Assembly: GCF_030814315.1 (NCBI RefSeq) | Contig: NZ_JAUSUV010000004.1 | Span: 124,001-188,000, forward strand | Source: Croceifilum oryzae | GTDB lineage: Bacteria; Bacillota; Bacilli; Thermoactinomycetales; Thermoactinomycetaceae | Direction: 5' to 3' | DNA: 64,000 nucleotides | In this document: piece by piece, positions 55,424 to 63,508 of the stretch | Numbering within the stretch: position 1 is the first letter of the stretch | How the letters are laid out: every line of letters begins with the position of its first letter | Position numbers and translations under genes: made by a program | Notes under the pieces: generated by a model | Seen by the model: the letters and a program-made list of their open reading frames with translations, nothing else | Told to the model about the DNA's origin: nothing | Database searches by the model: none

Positions 55424-57637
55424 ATGATTGAAATAAAGGGGTTAGAGGTAAACCTGAAAATTGGAAATTGGTTAACAGAGGTGGAACGTGACTTTACTCA
55501 CCTTGATTTTACTAGCTTAGAAGAAGAGACACGATCACAACTAAGAGAAAATATGTCGCTAGAAGAGCAAATTCAGTTGCTGATTCAAGTAGCGGTTGAA
55601 AAAACAAGTGTGGAGGAGCCAGATTGGCAGTTTGTAGCTGCACGTTTTTTAGTGATGTTTCTCTATCGACAAGCGGGTGAAAATCGTCAATTTGATGCTT
55701 CTAAGAAGTATGGGGATTTCTATTCCCTCATTACTTCCTTAACAGAGGAAGGTTTGTACGGTACATATCTATTGGAGAAATACAGTGTAGAAGAGATTGC
55801 CTACTTGTCTTCTGTCATGAAACCTGAACGGGACGAGCTTTTTAACTATATTGGGTTGAAAGTTCTTGCAGATCGGTATTTAGTACGTAACTTTCAGCAG
55901 AAAGTAATGGAATTACCTCAAGAGCGCTTTATGATTATCGCGATGCATTTAGCTTCTAAAGAGCAGAACCCTGTGATATGGGCGGAGAAATTTTATGAGG
56001 TTTTATCCAGACTTGAATTAACAGTCGCTACTCCCACATTATCTAATGCTGGAAAGCCGCTTCATCAACTTTCTTCCTGTTTTATCGATACAGTGGATGA
56101 TTCTTTGTGGTCCATCTATGAAACAAACTCTTCAACCGCTCAAGTATCCAAGTACGGTGGCGGAGTCGGAATTTATTTAGGAAAAGTCCGAGCAAAAGGC
56201 TCTAAAATTCGTGGACATAAAGGCGCATCAGGTGGTGTTATTCCATGGATTCGAAATTACAACAATACGGCTGTGGCGGTTGATCAGTTAGGGGTTCGGA
56301 GGGGAGCGTTTGCCATTTATTTAGATGTGTGGCATTCCGATATTCTCGATTTCCTCAATCTAAAAACAAACAATGGGGATGACCGTTTAAAGGCGCATGA
56401 CATCTTCCCGGGGGTTTGTGTTCCGAATTTATTTATGGAGCGTGTAGCACAGCGGGGTGTATGGAGTCTATTTGATCCGCACGAAGTAAGAGAAGTGATG
56501 GGATATTCGCTTGAAGATTTTTTTGGAGCAGAATTTGAGAAACGTTATCAAGCATGTGAAAATCATCCGTCCCTTGATTCCATTGAGATTCCTGCGATCG
56601 ACATTATGAAACGAGTTATGGTAAGTGCTTTTGAAACAGGTACTCCGTTCATTTTCTTCCGCGATTTGGTGAACGAAGCCAATCCGAACAAACACAAAGG
56701 GATGATTTACTCCTCTAATCTTTGTACGGAAATCTGCCAAAATATGTCTGCGACAGAGTGGATGAGTGAAGAGATTGAGGATGGAATCATTGTCACGAAG
56801 CAAAAGCCAGGCGATTTCGTAGTATGTAATCTTTCCTCTATTAACCTAGGTAGGGTGCATAGTTACGATGATCTTGCCCGAATTATTCCGGTACAGATGA
56901 GAATGCTTGACAATGTAATCGATTTAAATATGTATCCTGTGAAGCAAGCAGAAGTTACGAATCACAAGTATCGTGCTGTGGGCCTAGGAACAAGCGGTTA
57001 TCACCAATATCTAGCCCAACAGAAAATCATGTGGGAATCGGAAGATCATGTGGAAGAAGCAGATCGATTGTTTGAAGAGATCGCGTATCAAGCGATTCGC
57101 GCTTCGATGGAACATGCTAGAGAAAAAGGATTCTATCCGGCTTTCTCTGGAAGTGAGTGGGAATCAGGAGCCTATTTTGAAAAACGTGGCTATAATAGCG
57201 AAAGATGGGAAGAGCTAAGACGAGAAGTGGCCGAGCATGGGATGAGAAATGCTTGGGTCATGGCGATTGCTCCAACTGGCTCGACTTCCTTGATCGCTGG
57301 CTCTACTGCGGGAATTGACCCTGTGTATGCAAAGTTTTTCGTGGAAGAAAAGCGAGGGGCATCCATTCCACAAACAGCTCCTAATTTGTCGGTAGAGACA
57401 ACTTGGTATTATAAAGAAGCGCATAAAATTGATCAGAGCTGGAGCATCCGTGCTGCTGGAATGAGACAGCGCCATATCGATCAAGCTCAATCATTTAACC
57501 TATATATCACCCCTGAAACAAACGCGAAAGAATTTTTAGAGCTTTATATGGATGCTTGGAAAAATGGTGTAAAAACAATTTACTACATTCGCAACCAATC
57601 TGTTGAAGTAGAAGAATGTGTAAGTTGTTCATCGTAA
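55424..57637 (+). CDS. nrdA: Class I ribonucleotide reductase, alpha subunit
   Basis: Reduces ribonucleotides to deoxyribonucleotides using a radical supplied by NrdB. The 737-residue protein shows the active-site cysteines in LHQLSSCFIDT (Cys219), SSNLCTEI and VVCNLSSINLGR. The C-terminal redox pair is ECVSCSS. Other markers are KYGGGVGIYLG, RRGAFAIYLDVWH and APTGSTSLIAGST. The N-terminal region is short and shows no ATP-cone, so overall activity may not be controlled by the usual dATP cone. ATG 55424 lacks a strong ribosome-binding site. nrdB follows after 18 bp. Confidence 0.95.
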   Translation: MIEIKGLEVNLKIGNWLTEVERDFTHLDFTSLEEETRSQLRENMSLEEQIQLLIQVAVEKTSVEEPDWQFVAARFLVMFLYRQAGENRQFDASKKYGDFYSLITSLTEEGLYGTYLLEKYSVEEIAYLSSVMKPERDELFNYIGLKVLADRYLVRNFQQKVMELPQERFMIIAMHLASKEQNPVIWAEKFYEVLSRLELTVATPTLSNAGKPLHQLSSCFIDTVDDSLWSIYETNSSTAQVSKYGGGVGIYLGKVRAKGSKIRGHKGASGGVIPWIRNYNNTAVAVDQLGVRRGAFAIYLDVWHSDILDFLNLKTNNGDDRLKAHDIFPGVCVPNLFMERVAQRGVWSLFDPHEVREVMGYSLEDFFGAEFEKRYQACENHPSLDSIEIPAIDIMKRVMVSAFETGTPFIFFRDLVNEANPNKHKGMIYSSNLCTEICQNMSATEWMSEEIEDGIIVTKQKPGDFVVCNLSSINLGRVHSYDDLARIIPVQMRMLDNVIDLNMYPVKQAEVTNHKYRAVGLGTSGYHQYLAQQKIMWESEDHVEEADRLFEEIAYQAIRASMEHAREKGFYPAFSGSEWESGAYFEKRGYNSERWEELRREVAEHGMRNAWVMAIAPTGSTSLIAGSTAGIDPVYAKFFVEEKRGASIPQTAPNLSVETTWYYKEAHKIDQSWSIRAAGMRQRHIDQAQSFNLYITPETNAKEFLELYMDAWKNGVKTIYYIRNQSVEVEECVSCSS

Positions 57638-57655
57638 CGAGAGGAGAGCGCAAAC

Positions 57656-58687
57656 GTGCAACTAGAGCGAAAGAAGATATTTAATGAAGATGGACAAAGA
57701 GGAACACAGCGCCTCATTAACGGGAATACCACCAACCTGAGAGAGTGGAACCGTATTAAGTACGATTGGGCTCATAAGTTATATCGAACCATGCTAAACA
57801 ACTTTTGGATTCCAGAAGAGATTCCACTTGCTTCGGACGCCAAAGAATTTCAGGAGCTAAGTCCAGCTGAACGTCGAGCTTTTGATAAAACGATTTCGTT
57901 TCTTAACTTCCTTGATTCCATTCAAGGAGAGAATCTACCTAACATCCATGAATATGTGACGGCACCCGAAGTTTCTTCCTTGCTGAACGTCCAAGCTTTT
58001 CAGGAGGAGATCCATGCGCAATCGTATAGCTATATTTTAGATAGCGTATGCTCTCCTGAGACAAGGGAGAACATCTACGACGAATGGCGGAACGATGAAC
58101 ATCTGATGAAGCGAAATCGCTTTATTGCCGACTTGTATCAACAGTTTGTCGATCAAAAAACGGATCATCAATTTATCCGTACGTGTATGGCTAACTTCTT
58201 GTTAGAGTCTCTCTATTTCTACAGTGGATTTTCCTTCTTCTATGCATTAGCGAGACAAGGAAAGATGACTGCAACTGCCACGATCATCAAGTACATTCAA
58301 CGCGACGAATTGACTCATGTAGTTTTATTCCAAAATATGATCCGCGAGCTACGCAAAGAAAATCCAGACTTATTTACGCCAGAGTTTGTTGAAGAACTGC
58401 GCGAGATGACGAGAACAGCAGTAGAACATGAAATTGAGTGGGGCAAATATATTACCAACAACGAGATTCAAGGGATTAACAATGAGGTGTTGGAGAAGTA
58501 TATTAAATTCTTATCCAATGAACGCTTGAGCCGCCTAGGATTTGAGGTCTTATATCCTGAAATTCAAACTCATCCAATGAAGTGGGTAGAAAGTTTCTCA
58601 AACCTTAATGCTACCAAAACGGACTTCTTTGAACAAAAAGTAACCAATTACACCAAAGCAAGCAATCTCGATTTTGGAGATTTGTAA
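57656..58687 (+). CDS. nrdB: Class I ribonucleotide reductase, beta subunit
   Basis: The 343-residue ferritin-like subunit makes the radical for NrdA. Metal ligands are recognisable in LNFLDSIQGENL (Asp), EEIHAQSY (Glu and His), NFLLESLYF (Glu) and QRDELTHVVLF (Glu and His). The Tyr of the AQSYSYIL segment lies at the usual radical position. The start is GTG 57656 after GAGGAG. Iron or manganese preference cannot be read from the sequence. A strong terminator follows. Confidence 0.95.
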   Translation: MQLERKKIFNEDGQRGTQRLINGNTTNLREWNRIKYDWAHKLYRTMLNNFWIPEEIPLASDAKEFQELSPAERRAFDKTISFLNFLDSIQGENLPNIHEYVTAPEVSSLLNVQAFQEEIHAQSYSYILDSVCSPETRENIYDEWRNDEHLMKRNRFIADLYQQFVDQKTDHQFIRTCMANFLLESLYFYSGFSFFYALARQGKMTATATIIKYIQRDELTHVVLFQNMIRELRKENPDLFTPEFVEELREMTRTAVEHEIEWGKYITNNEIQGINNEVLEKYIKFLSNERLSRLGFEVLYPEIQTHPMKWVESFSNLNATKTDFFEQKVTNYTKASNLDFGDL

Positions 58688-58699
58688 AGGATTCGCATG

Positions 58700-58753
58700 A
58701 AGCCCCTCGTAGCTCTTTTGAGAGAAGAAAGAGCTACGAGGGGCTTTCTTTTT
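58700..58753 (+). terminator. Intrinsic terminator of nrdAB
   Basis: AAGCCCCTCGTAGCTCTTT and AAAGAGCTACGAGGGGCTT form a 19-bp perfect stem, with a T-rich tail. Confidence 0.88.
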
Positions 58754-58759
58754 ATCGTG

Positions 58760-58777
58760 TTTTACATCATTGTAAAA
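58760..58777. promoter_or_regulatory. Palindrome upstream of the haemoglobin-like gene
   Basis: TTTTACA-TCAT-TGTAAAA is a perfect 7-4-7 dyad. It lies about 170 bp before the haemoglobin-like start and may be an operator; the regulator is unknown. Confidence 0.35.
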
Positions 58778-58946
58778 AATTCAAATACAGAGTTCCAAAT
58801 AGAGAAAAATACTAATATTTCACAATAGGGGGATATTGTCCTATATTGTTGGTTGTCATATACTGTAATTACATCTTATCCCATTTTTTAGGGGGATTGG
58901 AGAAGGCGGTGTATGAAAGCTGGGATTAGGGGACCAACGAATCAAT

Positions 58947-59291
58947 TTGTTTGATAAATATGGCATTCAAGTCATTCGGGCCATTATTTCTGATTTTATC
59001 GACCGTGTTTTGATAGACCAATCGCTTAACCATGCATTTCAATCATGCCCAGTTCATAAGGTGAAGCGATTTACAATTTCCCTATTTGCGTGTATGTTGG
59101 GTTCTAAAGAACATTGGATGGAGGACGGTTTGAGAAATCATTCTGCTCATATAAGCTCCAATGACTATGAGAAAATGATAAGATACCTAGATGATTCGAT
59201 GAAAAAGTTTAATATTGGAGTGGAAGAACGGGCCACTATACTTGGGATTACTCGTTCAGTTAAATATTTTGTTATACAGACAAGCAATTAA
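58947..59291 (+). CDS. Truncated-haemoglobin-like protein
   Basis: The 114-residue protein fits the group I truncated haemoglobin pattern: LFDKYG at the N-terminus, AIISDFIDRVLIDQSLNHAF (helix B), and LRNHSAHISSNDYEKM with His65 in the place of the proximal haem ligand. The Tyr usually at B10 (the FY pair) is replaced by Ile18, so oxygen binding would differ. TTG 58947 starts the protein, but only a weak AGGGG lies upstream. The function could be NO/O2 sensing or detoxification, by inference. The family call is by eye and weaker than for other genes. Confidence 0.6.
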   Translation: MFDKYGIQVIRAIISDFIDRVLIDQSLNHAFQSCPVHKVKRFTISLFACMLGSKEHWMEDGLRNHSAHISSNDYEKMIRYLDDSMKKFNIGVEERATILGITRSVKYFVIQTSN

Positions 59292-59345
59292 AATAATCAT
59301 GCTATCGAGAAATCGATGGAAAATGGATGAAGCCTGAAAAGATAG

Positions 59346-59390
59346 AAGGGCCCCAACAGAAAAGCTCATTTTCTGTTGGGGCCCCTTTTG
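59346..59390. terminator. Bidirectional terminator between haemoglobin-like gene and ABC permease
   Basis: A long GC-rich stem (about 18 bp, centred on GGGGCCCC) is flanked by A and T runs. Confidence 0.85.
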
Positions 59391-59409
59391 AAAAAACTGG
59401 CTGATAATG

Positions 59410-61326
59410 TTACACCATTACTCGTTTTAACTGGTTTAGATAGCGAGCCCGAACGATCAAAAAATAAACGAACTGTGCAACGGAAAATGCTCCGATCCCG
59501 GTCAAAGTGGGGATTAATGTATCCCCTAGAGAAAGTTGGCTTTTTAGAGTTTCTAGGCCTATAATTGTCTCCAATGCTGTAGCCAACATCGGGAGAAAAA
59601 AGAGAACAGAAATCTGGATAGTAGCTGATCGCTTCATTTCTTTCTCACTTAGGCCGATCTTGGAAAGTCCATGAGCGATATGTCTATCTTGATTTAACTC
59701 GGTATAAAGTTTAAAGTACAGAAAGCTAGCAGTAGAAAGGGAGAAAATGGATGCAATAAATACGCCAATAAAAATAATCATACTCTTAAATTGTCTGAAC
59801 TCTACATAATCTACTGCACGAGAACTAAGAAATCCATTCCAACCTTCCCCTGATGCTCCTTCTGTCAATTCAATCAATTTTTTTCCAATATTTAATTCTA
59901 GTGAATTAGAATCTGGTAATTTTGCGTTTGACCATTCTGGAACAAAATACAAGGTCCTTATATCTTCTTCCTTTTTACTAAAAGACTCTTTTTCTTTAAT
60001 AAATGACTTAAGCTGATTATAAGTTGCATCAGAAACGATTATGAGATTCGCAACATCTCTTGTGACTATTTTTTCGAATTGGTCAACCACTCGGAGAGTT
60101 TCTTTCCCATTTGCGAGAGTGAGCTGCTTTGTATTCTTTAGCTTATCGGTAATAACAAATGCTTCCCCTAATTGTAGATTAGGAAGTTTCTTCATTTGAA
60201 GAAACTTTTCTAGATGTTTATAATCAGACTGTTTGATCATAGCAAAGCGTGAATCGATTTCTCTAAATTTAGGTCTGGTAGAGGTTAGTTCTATTTTTTC
60301 AAAACTTACACTAGCCGATTTTAATTCCTGATCAATCTTGTTAGTTTCCGCTTGCGAATCCTTTTTTGATTTTGCCATATAAGTAAGTGCAAATGGATCT
60401 TCTTTGAGTATCCGCTTACCCTGCTGATCCACAGATAAAACAATTCCAATTACTGAACAGGACATTGCGATAACAATAGTGATCATAAAAAACATCCGCG
60501 CATTATCTTTCATTTTATAAGCCATTTCGGAAACCCATAACAGATTGGTCCCTCGCCAAGTGAAGGCACGATTTTTCTTGAATAAGCGGATAATCCATAC
60601 ACTCAGCTGTGTAAAGAAAAAGTAAGTTCCGATCATCCCAAGAATAAAGATATAAAGAACCGTCGATTCTGATATTTTTTGTGTCATTAAGTAGGCTGCT
60701 CCAACAAAAGAAGAAACCGATAGGATAGACAACCATATCGATGCTTTTGGTTCTGGCTTCGGTTTGCTCGTTCCTTGTAATAGATCAAGTACTTGATTTT
60801 GTCTGACAAAGAACTGAGTTAAGAGAGAAACGACTAGAAAAAGTGCCAAGAAGGCTATTGCTGTTAAACCCATCGCTTTCCATGGTAAGTACATCGATAG
60901 TTCTTCGATCTCTACAACACTAGCTCCAAAGAGGAGAAAAAGCCTCGAAAGAAGTATTCCACACACTATTCCTGTAATAATGGATGCGAGACCGATAATC
61001 ATATTCTCAAGGAAGATCAGGCGCTTTAGCTGGCTACTTTCTGAACCTAAAATGGTTAACAGACCAAACTCCTTTTTCCTCACTTTTAAAAAGGCGCTGT
61101 TTGAGTAAAGAACAAATATAAAGGAAAAGAGAAAGATCACATATTCGGCTGCTTTCATCATCAGTTTGGCATCATGTCCTAATGAAGACTTTGCTATATC
61201 AGGATGAAAGAGAAACATCGCATAGGTAAAAAAAATCATCACTGAAAATGAACTGCTTAAAAAATATGCTGAGTAAGCCCGAGCATTTCTTTTGACGTTA
61301 TTTAACGCGAACTGACGAAAGTTCAA
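59410..61326 (-). CDS. BceB-type FtsX-like ABC transporter permease (second orphan)
   Basis: The 638-residue membrane protein starts MNFRQFALNNVKRNARAYSA, as BceB proteins do. It has about ten helices and a long extracellular loop (about 300-510). It shares motif order with 29262-31208: KEFGLLTILG, FLENMIIG, RGTNLLWVSEMAYKMKDNARM. The start is TTG 61326 with GGGGGG upstream. No BceA-type ATPase or two-component genes are next to it. The family acts in resistance to bacitracin-like peptides. Confidence 0.88.
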   Translation of the reverse strand: MNFRQFALNNVKRNARAYSAYFLSSSFSVMIFFTYAMFLFHPDIAKSSLGHDAKLMMKAAEYVIFLFSFIFVLYSNSAFLKVRKKEFGLLTILGSESSQLKRLIFLENMIIGLASIITGIVCGILLSRLFLLFGASVVEIEELSMYLPWKAMGLTAIAFLALFLVVSLLTQFFVRQNQVLDLLQGTSKPKPEPKASIWLSILSVSSFVGAAYLMTQKISESTVLYIFILGMIGTYFFFTQLSVWIIRLFKKNRAFTWRGTNLLWVSEMAYKMKDNARMFFMITIVIAMSCSVIGIVLSVDQQGKRILKEDPFALTYMAKSKKDSQAETNKIDQELKSASVSFEKIELTSTRPKFREIDSRFAMIKQSDYKHLEKFLQMKKLPNLQLGEAFVITDKLKNTKQLTLANGKETLRVVDQFEKIVTRDVANLIIVSDATYNQLKSFIKEKESFSKKEEDIRTLYFVPEWSNAKLPDSNSLELNIGKKLIELTEGASGEGWNGFLSSRAVDYVEFRQFKSMIIFIGVFIASIFSLSTASFLYFKLYTELNQDRHIAHGLSKIGLSEKEMKRSATIQISVLFFLPMLATALETIIGLETLKSQLSLGDTLIPTLTGIGAFSVAQFVYFLIVRARYLNQLKRVMV

Positions 61327-61566
61327 GTGAATTTCCCCCCAACAATGACAACATATTAATAATGATCATTTCCATCACCACACAATCCATGTTAAATTTT
61401 GTTATACATCCTATTTTTAAATATGTTCATTGCTACGACCCTCTCTATTAATTTATTATGGATTAGTATAGCCGTCATGATAGGTAGAAAATATGGATTT
61501 ACCTTTCAAGAACATTAACAAAGTGTAAGGTTAATCAAAATGTAGAGATAGAGAAGTGAGAGAAAC

Positions 61567-61971
61567 ATGAGAGAATCGTGGAAACAAGTAAAATCATGGC
61601 ATAAGTCCTTCGGACTCGCCGCACCAGAAGAGCCGCAGTTACTTCCTGAAGATCGTGTGAAACAACGAATTGGCTTTATGCAGGAGGAACTACAGGAGTT
61701 TGCTGAGTCTCGAACATTGGAAGACCAAGCGGACGCGATGATTGATTTGATATATTTTTCTTTAGGAACCCTGGTGGAGATGGGAGTAGACCCGGGTGAG
61801 CTATTTGACATTGTTCATCGAGCCAACATGTCGAAGTTGTGGGAAGACGGGAAGCCACGCTATCGAGAATCCGATGGTAAGGTGATGAAGCCTGCACATT
61901 GGCAAGATCCCCAGCCCTTATTGAAGGAAGAGATATTGCGACAAATTCAGAAAAAGAAGACAAGCCTTTAA
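61567..61971 (+). CDS. MazG-like nucleotide pyrophosphohydrolase
   Basis: The 134-residue all-helical protein shows the MazG/PRA-PH pattern: EELQEFAES (Glu-rich helix), LEDQADAMIDLIYFSLGT (Asp and Glu ligands). It ends with RANMSKLWEDGKPRYRESDGKVMKPAHW, as in this group. It is predicted to hydrolyse non-canonical or surplus nucleoside triphosphates to monophosphate and pyrophosphate. A GAGAAGTGAGAGAAAC sequence lies upstream of the ATG. A terminator follows. The exact substrate is unknown. Confidence 0.85.
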   Translation: MRESWKQVKSWHKSFGLAAPEEPQLLPEDRVKQRIGFMQEELQEFAESRTLEDQADAMIDLIYFSLGTLVEMGVDPGELFDIVHRANMSKLWEDGKPRYRESDGKVMKPAHWQDPQPLLKEEILRQIQKKKTSL

Positions 61972-61993
61972 AGGAGCTTGTCTTCTTTTTTCG
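61955..61993 (+). terminator. Terminator overlapping the end of the MazG-like gene
   Basis: AGAAGACAAGC (61955-61965) pairs with GCTTGTCTTCT (61976-61986), followed by TTTTTT. Confidence 0.85.
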
Positions 61994-62059
61994 CGAACAA
62001 AGCTCTTGTCCAGGAGCTCTATTTCCGAATTGATTGAATGATTTTCACCGCAGACTCCC

Positions 62060-62281
62060 TCTAAACGGAACATACGATACTGTATCCGGAAAATCCTAAA
62101 GCGATCATGCTTCTTTTGAACCACTCGGTATCCCTGTTGCTTTCTTAATGTAGGGGAAGATCCAAACTATCATAGTGATCAAGACACCTTAGATAAGATT
62201 CAAAAACCGAATCTAAAAAATATGGGAACGATTGCCACAAACTTAGTTCTTGATATCGCGAGTACATCGCCAGCAAGCTAA
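62060..62281 (+). pseudogene. M28-family aminopeptidase, C-terminal remnant
   Basis: One frame reads NGTYDTVSGKS-stop-SDHASFEPLGIPVAFLM, the zinc-ligand segment of M28 peptidases. One base later a shifted frame continues GEDPNYHSDQDTLDKIQ with the last His ligand, ending at 62281. One stop (62097-62099) and one missing base interrupt it, and the N-terminal part is gone. So this is a decayed relic of a secreted zinc aminopeptidase. Confidence 0.75.
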
Positions 62282-62302
62282 GAAAGAGAATATACCCAAA
62301 CA

Positions 62303-62434
62303 TCAAAAAGGTGTTTTATGAGGGATAGAACCAGTAACTGTGTCACCAACCGTAAATTTGCCAAAATAATGGAATTGGTGATCGATATAAACATGTTCGG
62401 GTACAGCCCCGAGTCTCCTGTCAGCATTTCTCAT
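62303..62434 (-). pseudogene. Short unrecognised open frame, possible relic
   Basis: A 43-codon frame (ATG at 62434) with HVYIDHQFHYFGKFTVGDTV-like sequence. There is no ribosome-binding site and no recognised family. It may be the end of a lost gene. Confidence 0.25.
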
Positions 62435-62436
62435 GA

Positions 62437-62492
62437 AAAAGAAGCTGTTCCCTAAATAAATATGATTCCTACTTGGGGACAGCTTCTTGCTT
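62437..62492. terminator. Terminator-like hairpin
   Basis: AAGAAGCTGTTCCC pairs with GGGGACAGCTTCTT across a ~22-base loop (one G-U), with T-rich flank. It is not near the end of an intact gene. Confidence 0.5.
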
Positions 62493-62565
62493 TTATTTAC
62501 AGAATTTTTTAGACTGATAGCTACTCTATGGAAACTGTGACCTTTGTACTTGCTAGGTCGGCCTT

Positions 62566-63198
62566 TTATTGAGGATGTGTGTGATGATAATGTTCATAAG
62601 CAGCTCCAGCTACAGCACCAATAATAATACCAATAGCAACCCCAGCTATAATTCCAGCATACCTTAGAGAAGGATTGGTATCAGTTATAGATTTCAATTG
62701 AACATCCAACTCTTTTAAAATACTTTTACCTTCTTCAGAATTGACTACTTTTAGAAGTAGTTCGCTTATTGTAAAACTCATATTAATAGTTAGTTCTAAA
62801 TCACTGTTTGCCCTTGGCATTGTCCGATCTTTTAATTCGTTACGAAGAAACTCTAAAAGTTTATCTCTTGTTTCCATTGGAATCGGTGGCCAGTCAGGTA
62901 AAGAATTAGGAGGCCAAGGTGAAGGGGGCTGAGGACACCATGGCCAATTCGGTCCATCAGGCAAACACGGTGGCAACATCAAATTTGGTAATGACCAAGG
63001 TATCGTAGGCATCATCCAAGGTAATCCAGGGGAAGTCTGCTCATTTCGCTGAGCCATTCCATAATCAGGTGAACACCATGGTGGACCCGGCCACGGCCAA
63101 TGCATCATAGCCATTCGTGGTGGTGGACACGACAATCGTGGCATTGGTGGCCAAGTATTCCACGGTATTGTCCCAGGTGTTTGTTGATAATTACACAT
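62566..63198 (-). CDS. Pro/Trp-rich protein with C-terminal membrane helix
   Basis: The 210-residue protein has an N-terminal part (about 1-105) extremely rich in Pro, Trp, Met and Cys, with repeated PWP- and PP-type steps. A helical middle (ETRDKLLEFLRNELKD, SELLLKVVNSEEGKS) follows. The C-terminus has a glycine-rich membrane helix (YAGIIAGVAIGIIIGAVAG, about 178-196) and a His-rich tail (HYHHTHPQ). A strong AGGAGG lies before the ATG. No family was recognised. The composition might suit a spore-surface, cell-surface or metal-binding role, but this is only inference. The gene is divergent from the ligase gene. Confidence 0.7.
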   Translation of the reverse strand: MCNYQQTPGTIPWNTWPPMPRLSCPPPRMAMMHWPWPGPPWCSPDYGMAQRNEQTSPGLPWMMPTIPWSLPNLMLPPCLPDGPNWPWCPQPPSPWPPNSLPDWPPIPMETRDKLLEFLRNELKDRTMPRANSDLELTINMSFTISELLLKVVNSEEGKSILKELDVQLKSITDTNPSLRYAGIIAGVAIGIIIGAVAGAAYEHYHHTHPQ

Positions 63199-63335
63199 TT
63201 TTATCCTCCTTTGTTCAAAACAAAATATATTATGTTCTTTATTTTTTTTATTATGTACTTGAGATGAGCAAATTCGCTTGAAATAATTGGTAAATAATAT
63301 AAATTAGCTGTTTTCAAGAGTGGCAAGAGAAATAA

Positions 63336-63407
63336 AAAGTAGCACAAGAAATTTCAGCAGGAAATGAAGAAACCTCAGCTGCCGCTTCCATCTCAGATAG
63401 GCTTTGA
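63336..63407 (+). pseudogene. Chemotaxis-receptor (MCP) signalling-domain scrap
   Basis: About 23 codons read AQEISAGNEETSAAA then SISDRL-stop. They resemble the methyl-accepting region of MCPs, bounded by a stop on both sides. It is followed by a hairpin. This is a relic of a lost receptor gene. Confidence 0.5.
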
Positions 63408-63420
63408 GGTTGTTTATTTT
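63370..63420 (+). terminator. Hairpin at the end of the MCP scrap
   Basis: AACCTCA (63371-63377) pairs with TGAGGTT near 63405-63411, followed by GTTTATTTT. It may be the terminator of the lost gene. Confidence 0.5.
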
Positions 63421-63508
63421 GCCAACTTCAAAGTAGATAATATACATTTAGAAAATCCATACTAAAAAGATAGAGACTCGTTTAAAAAGAGGGGTGGAGG
63501 TGCATGAA

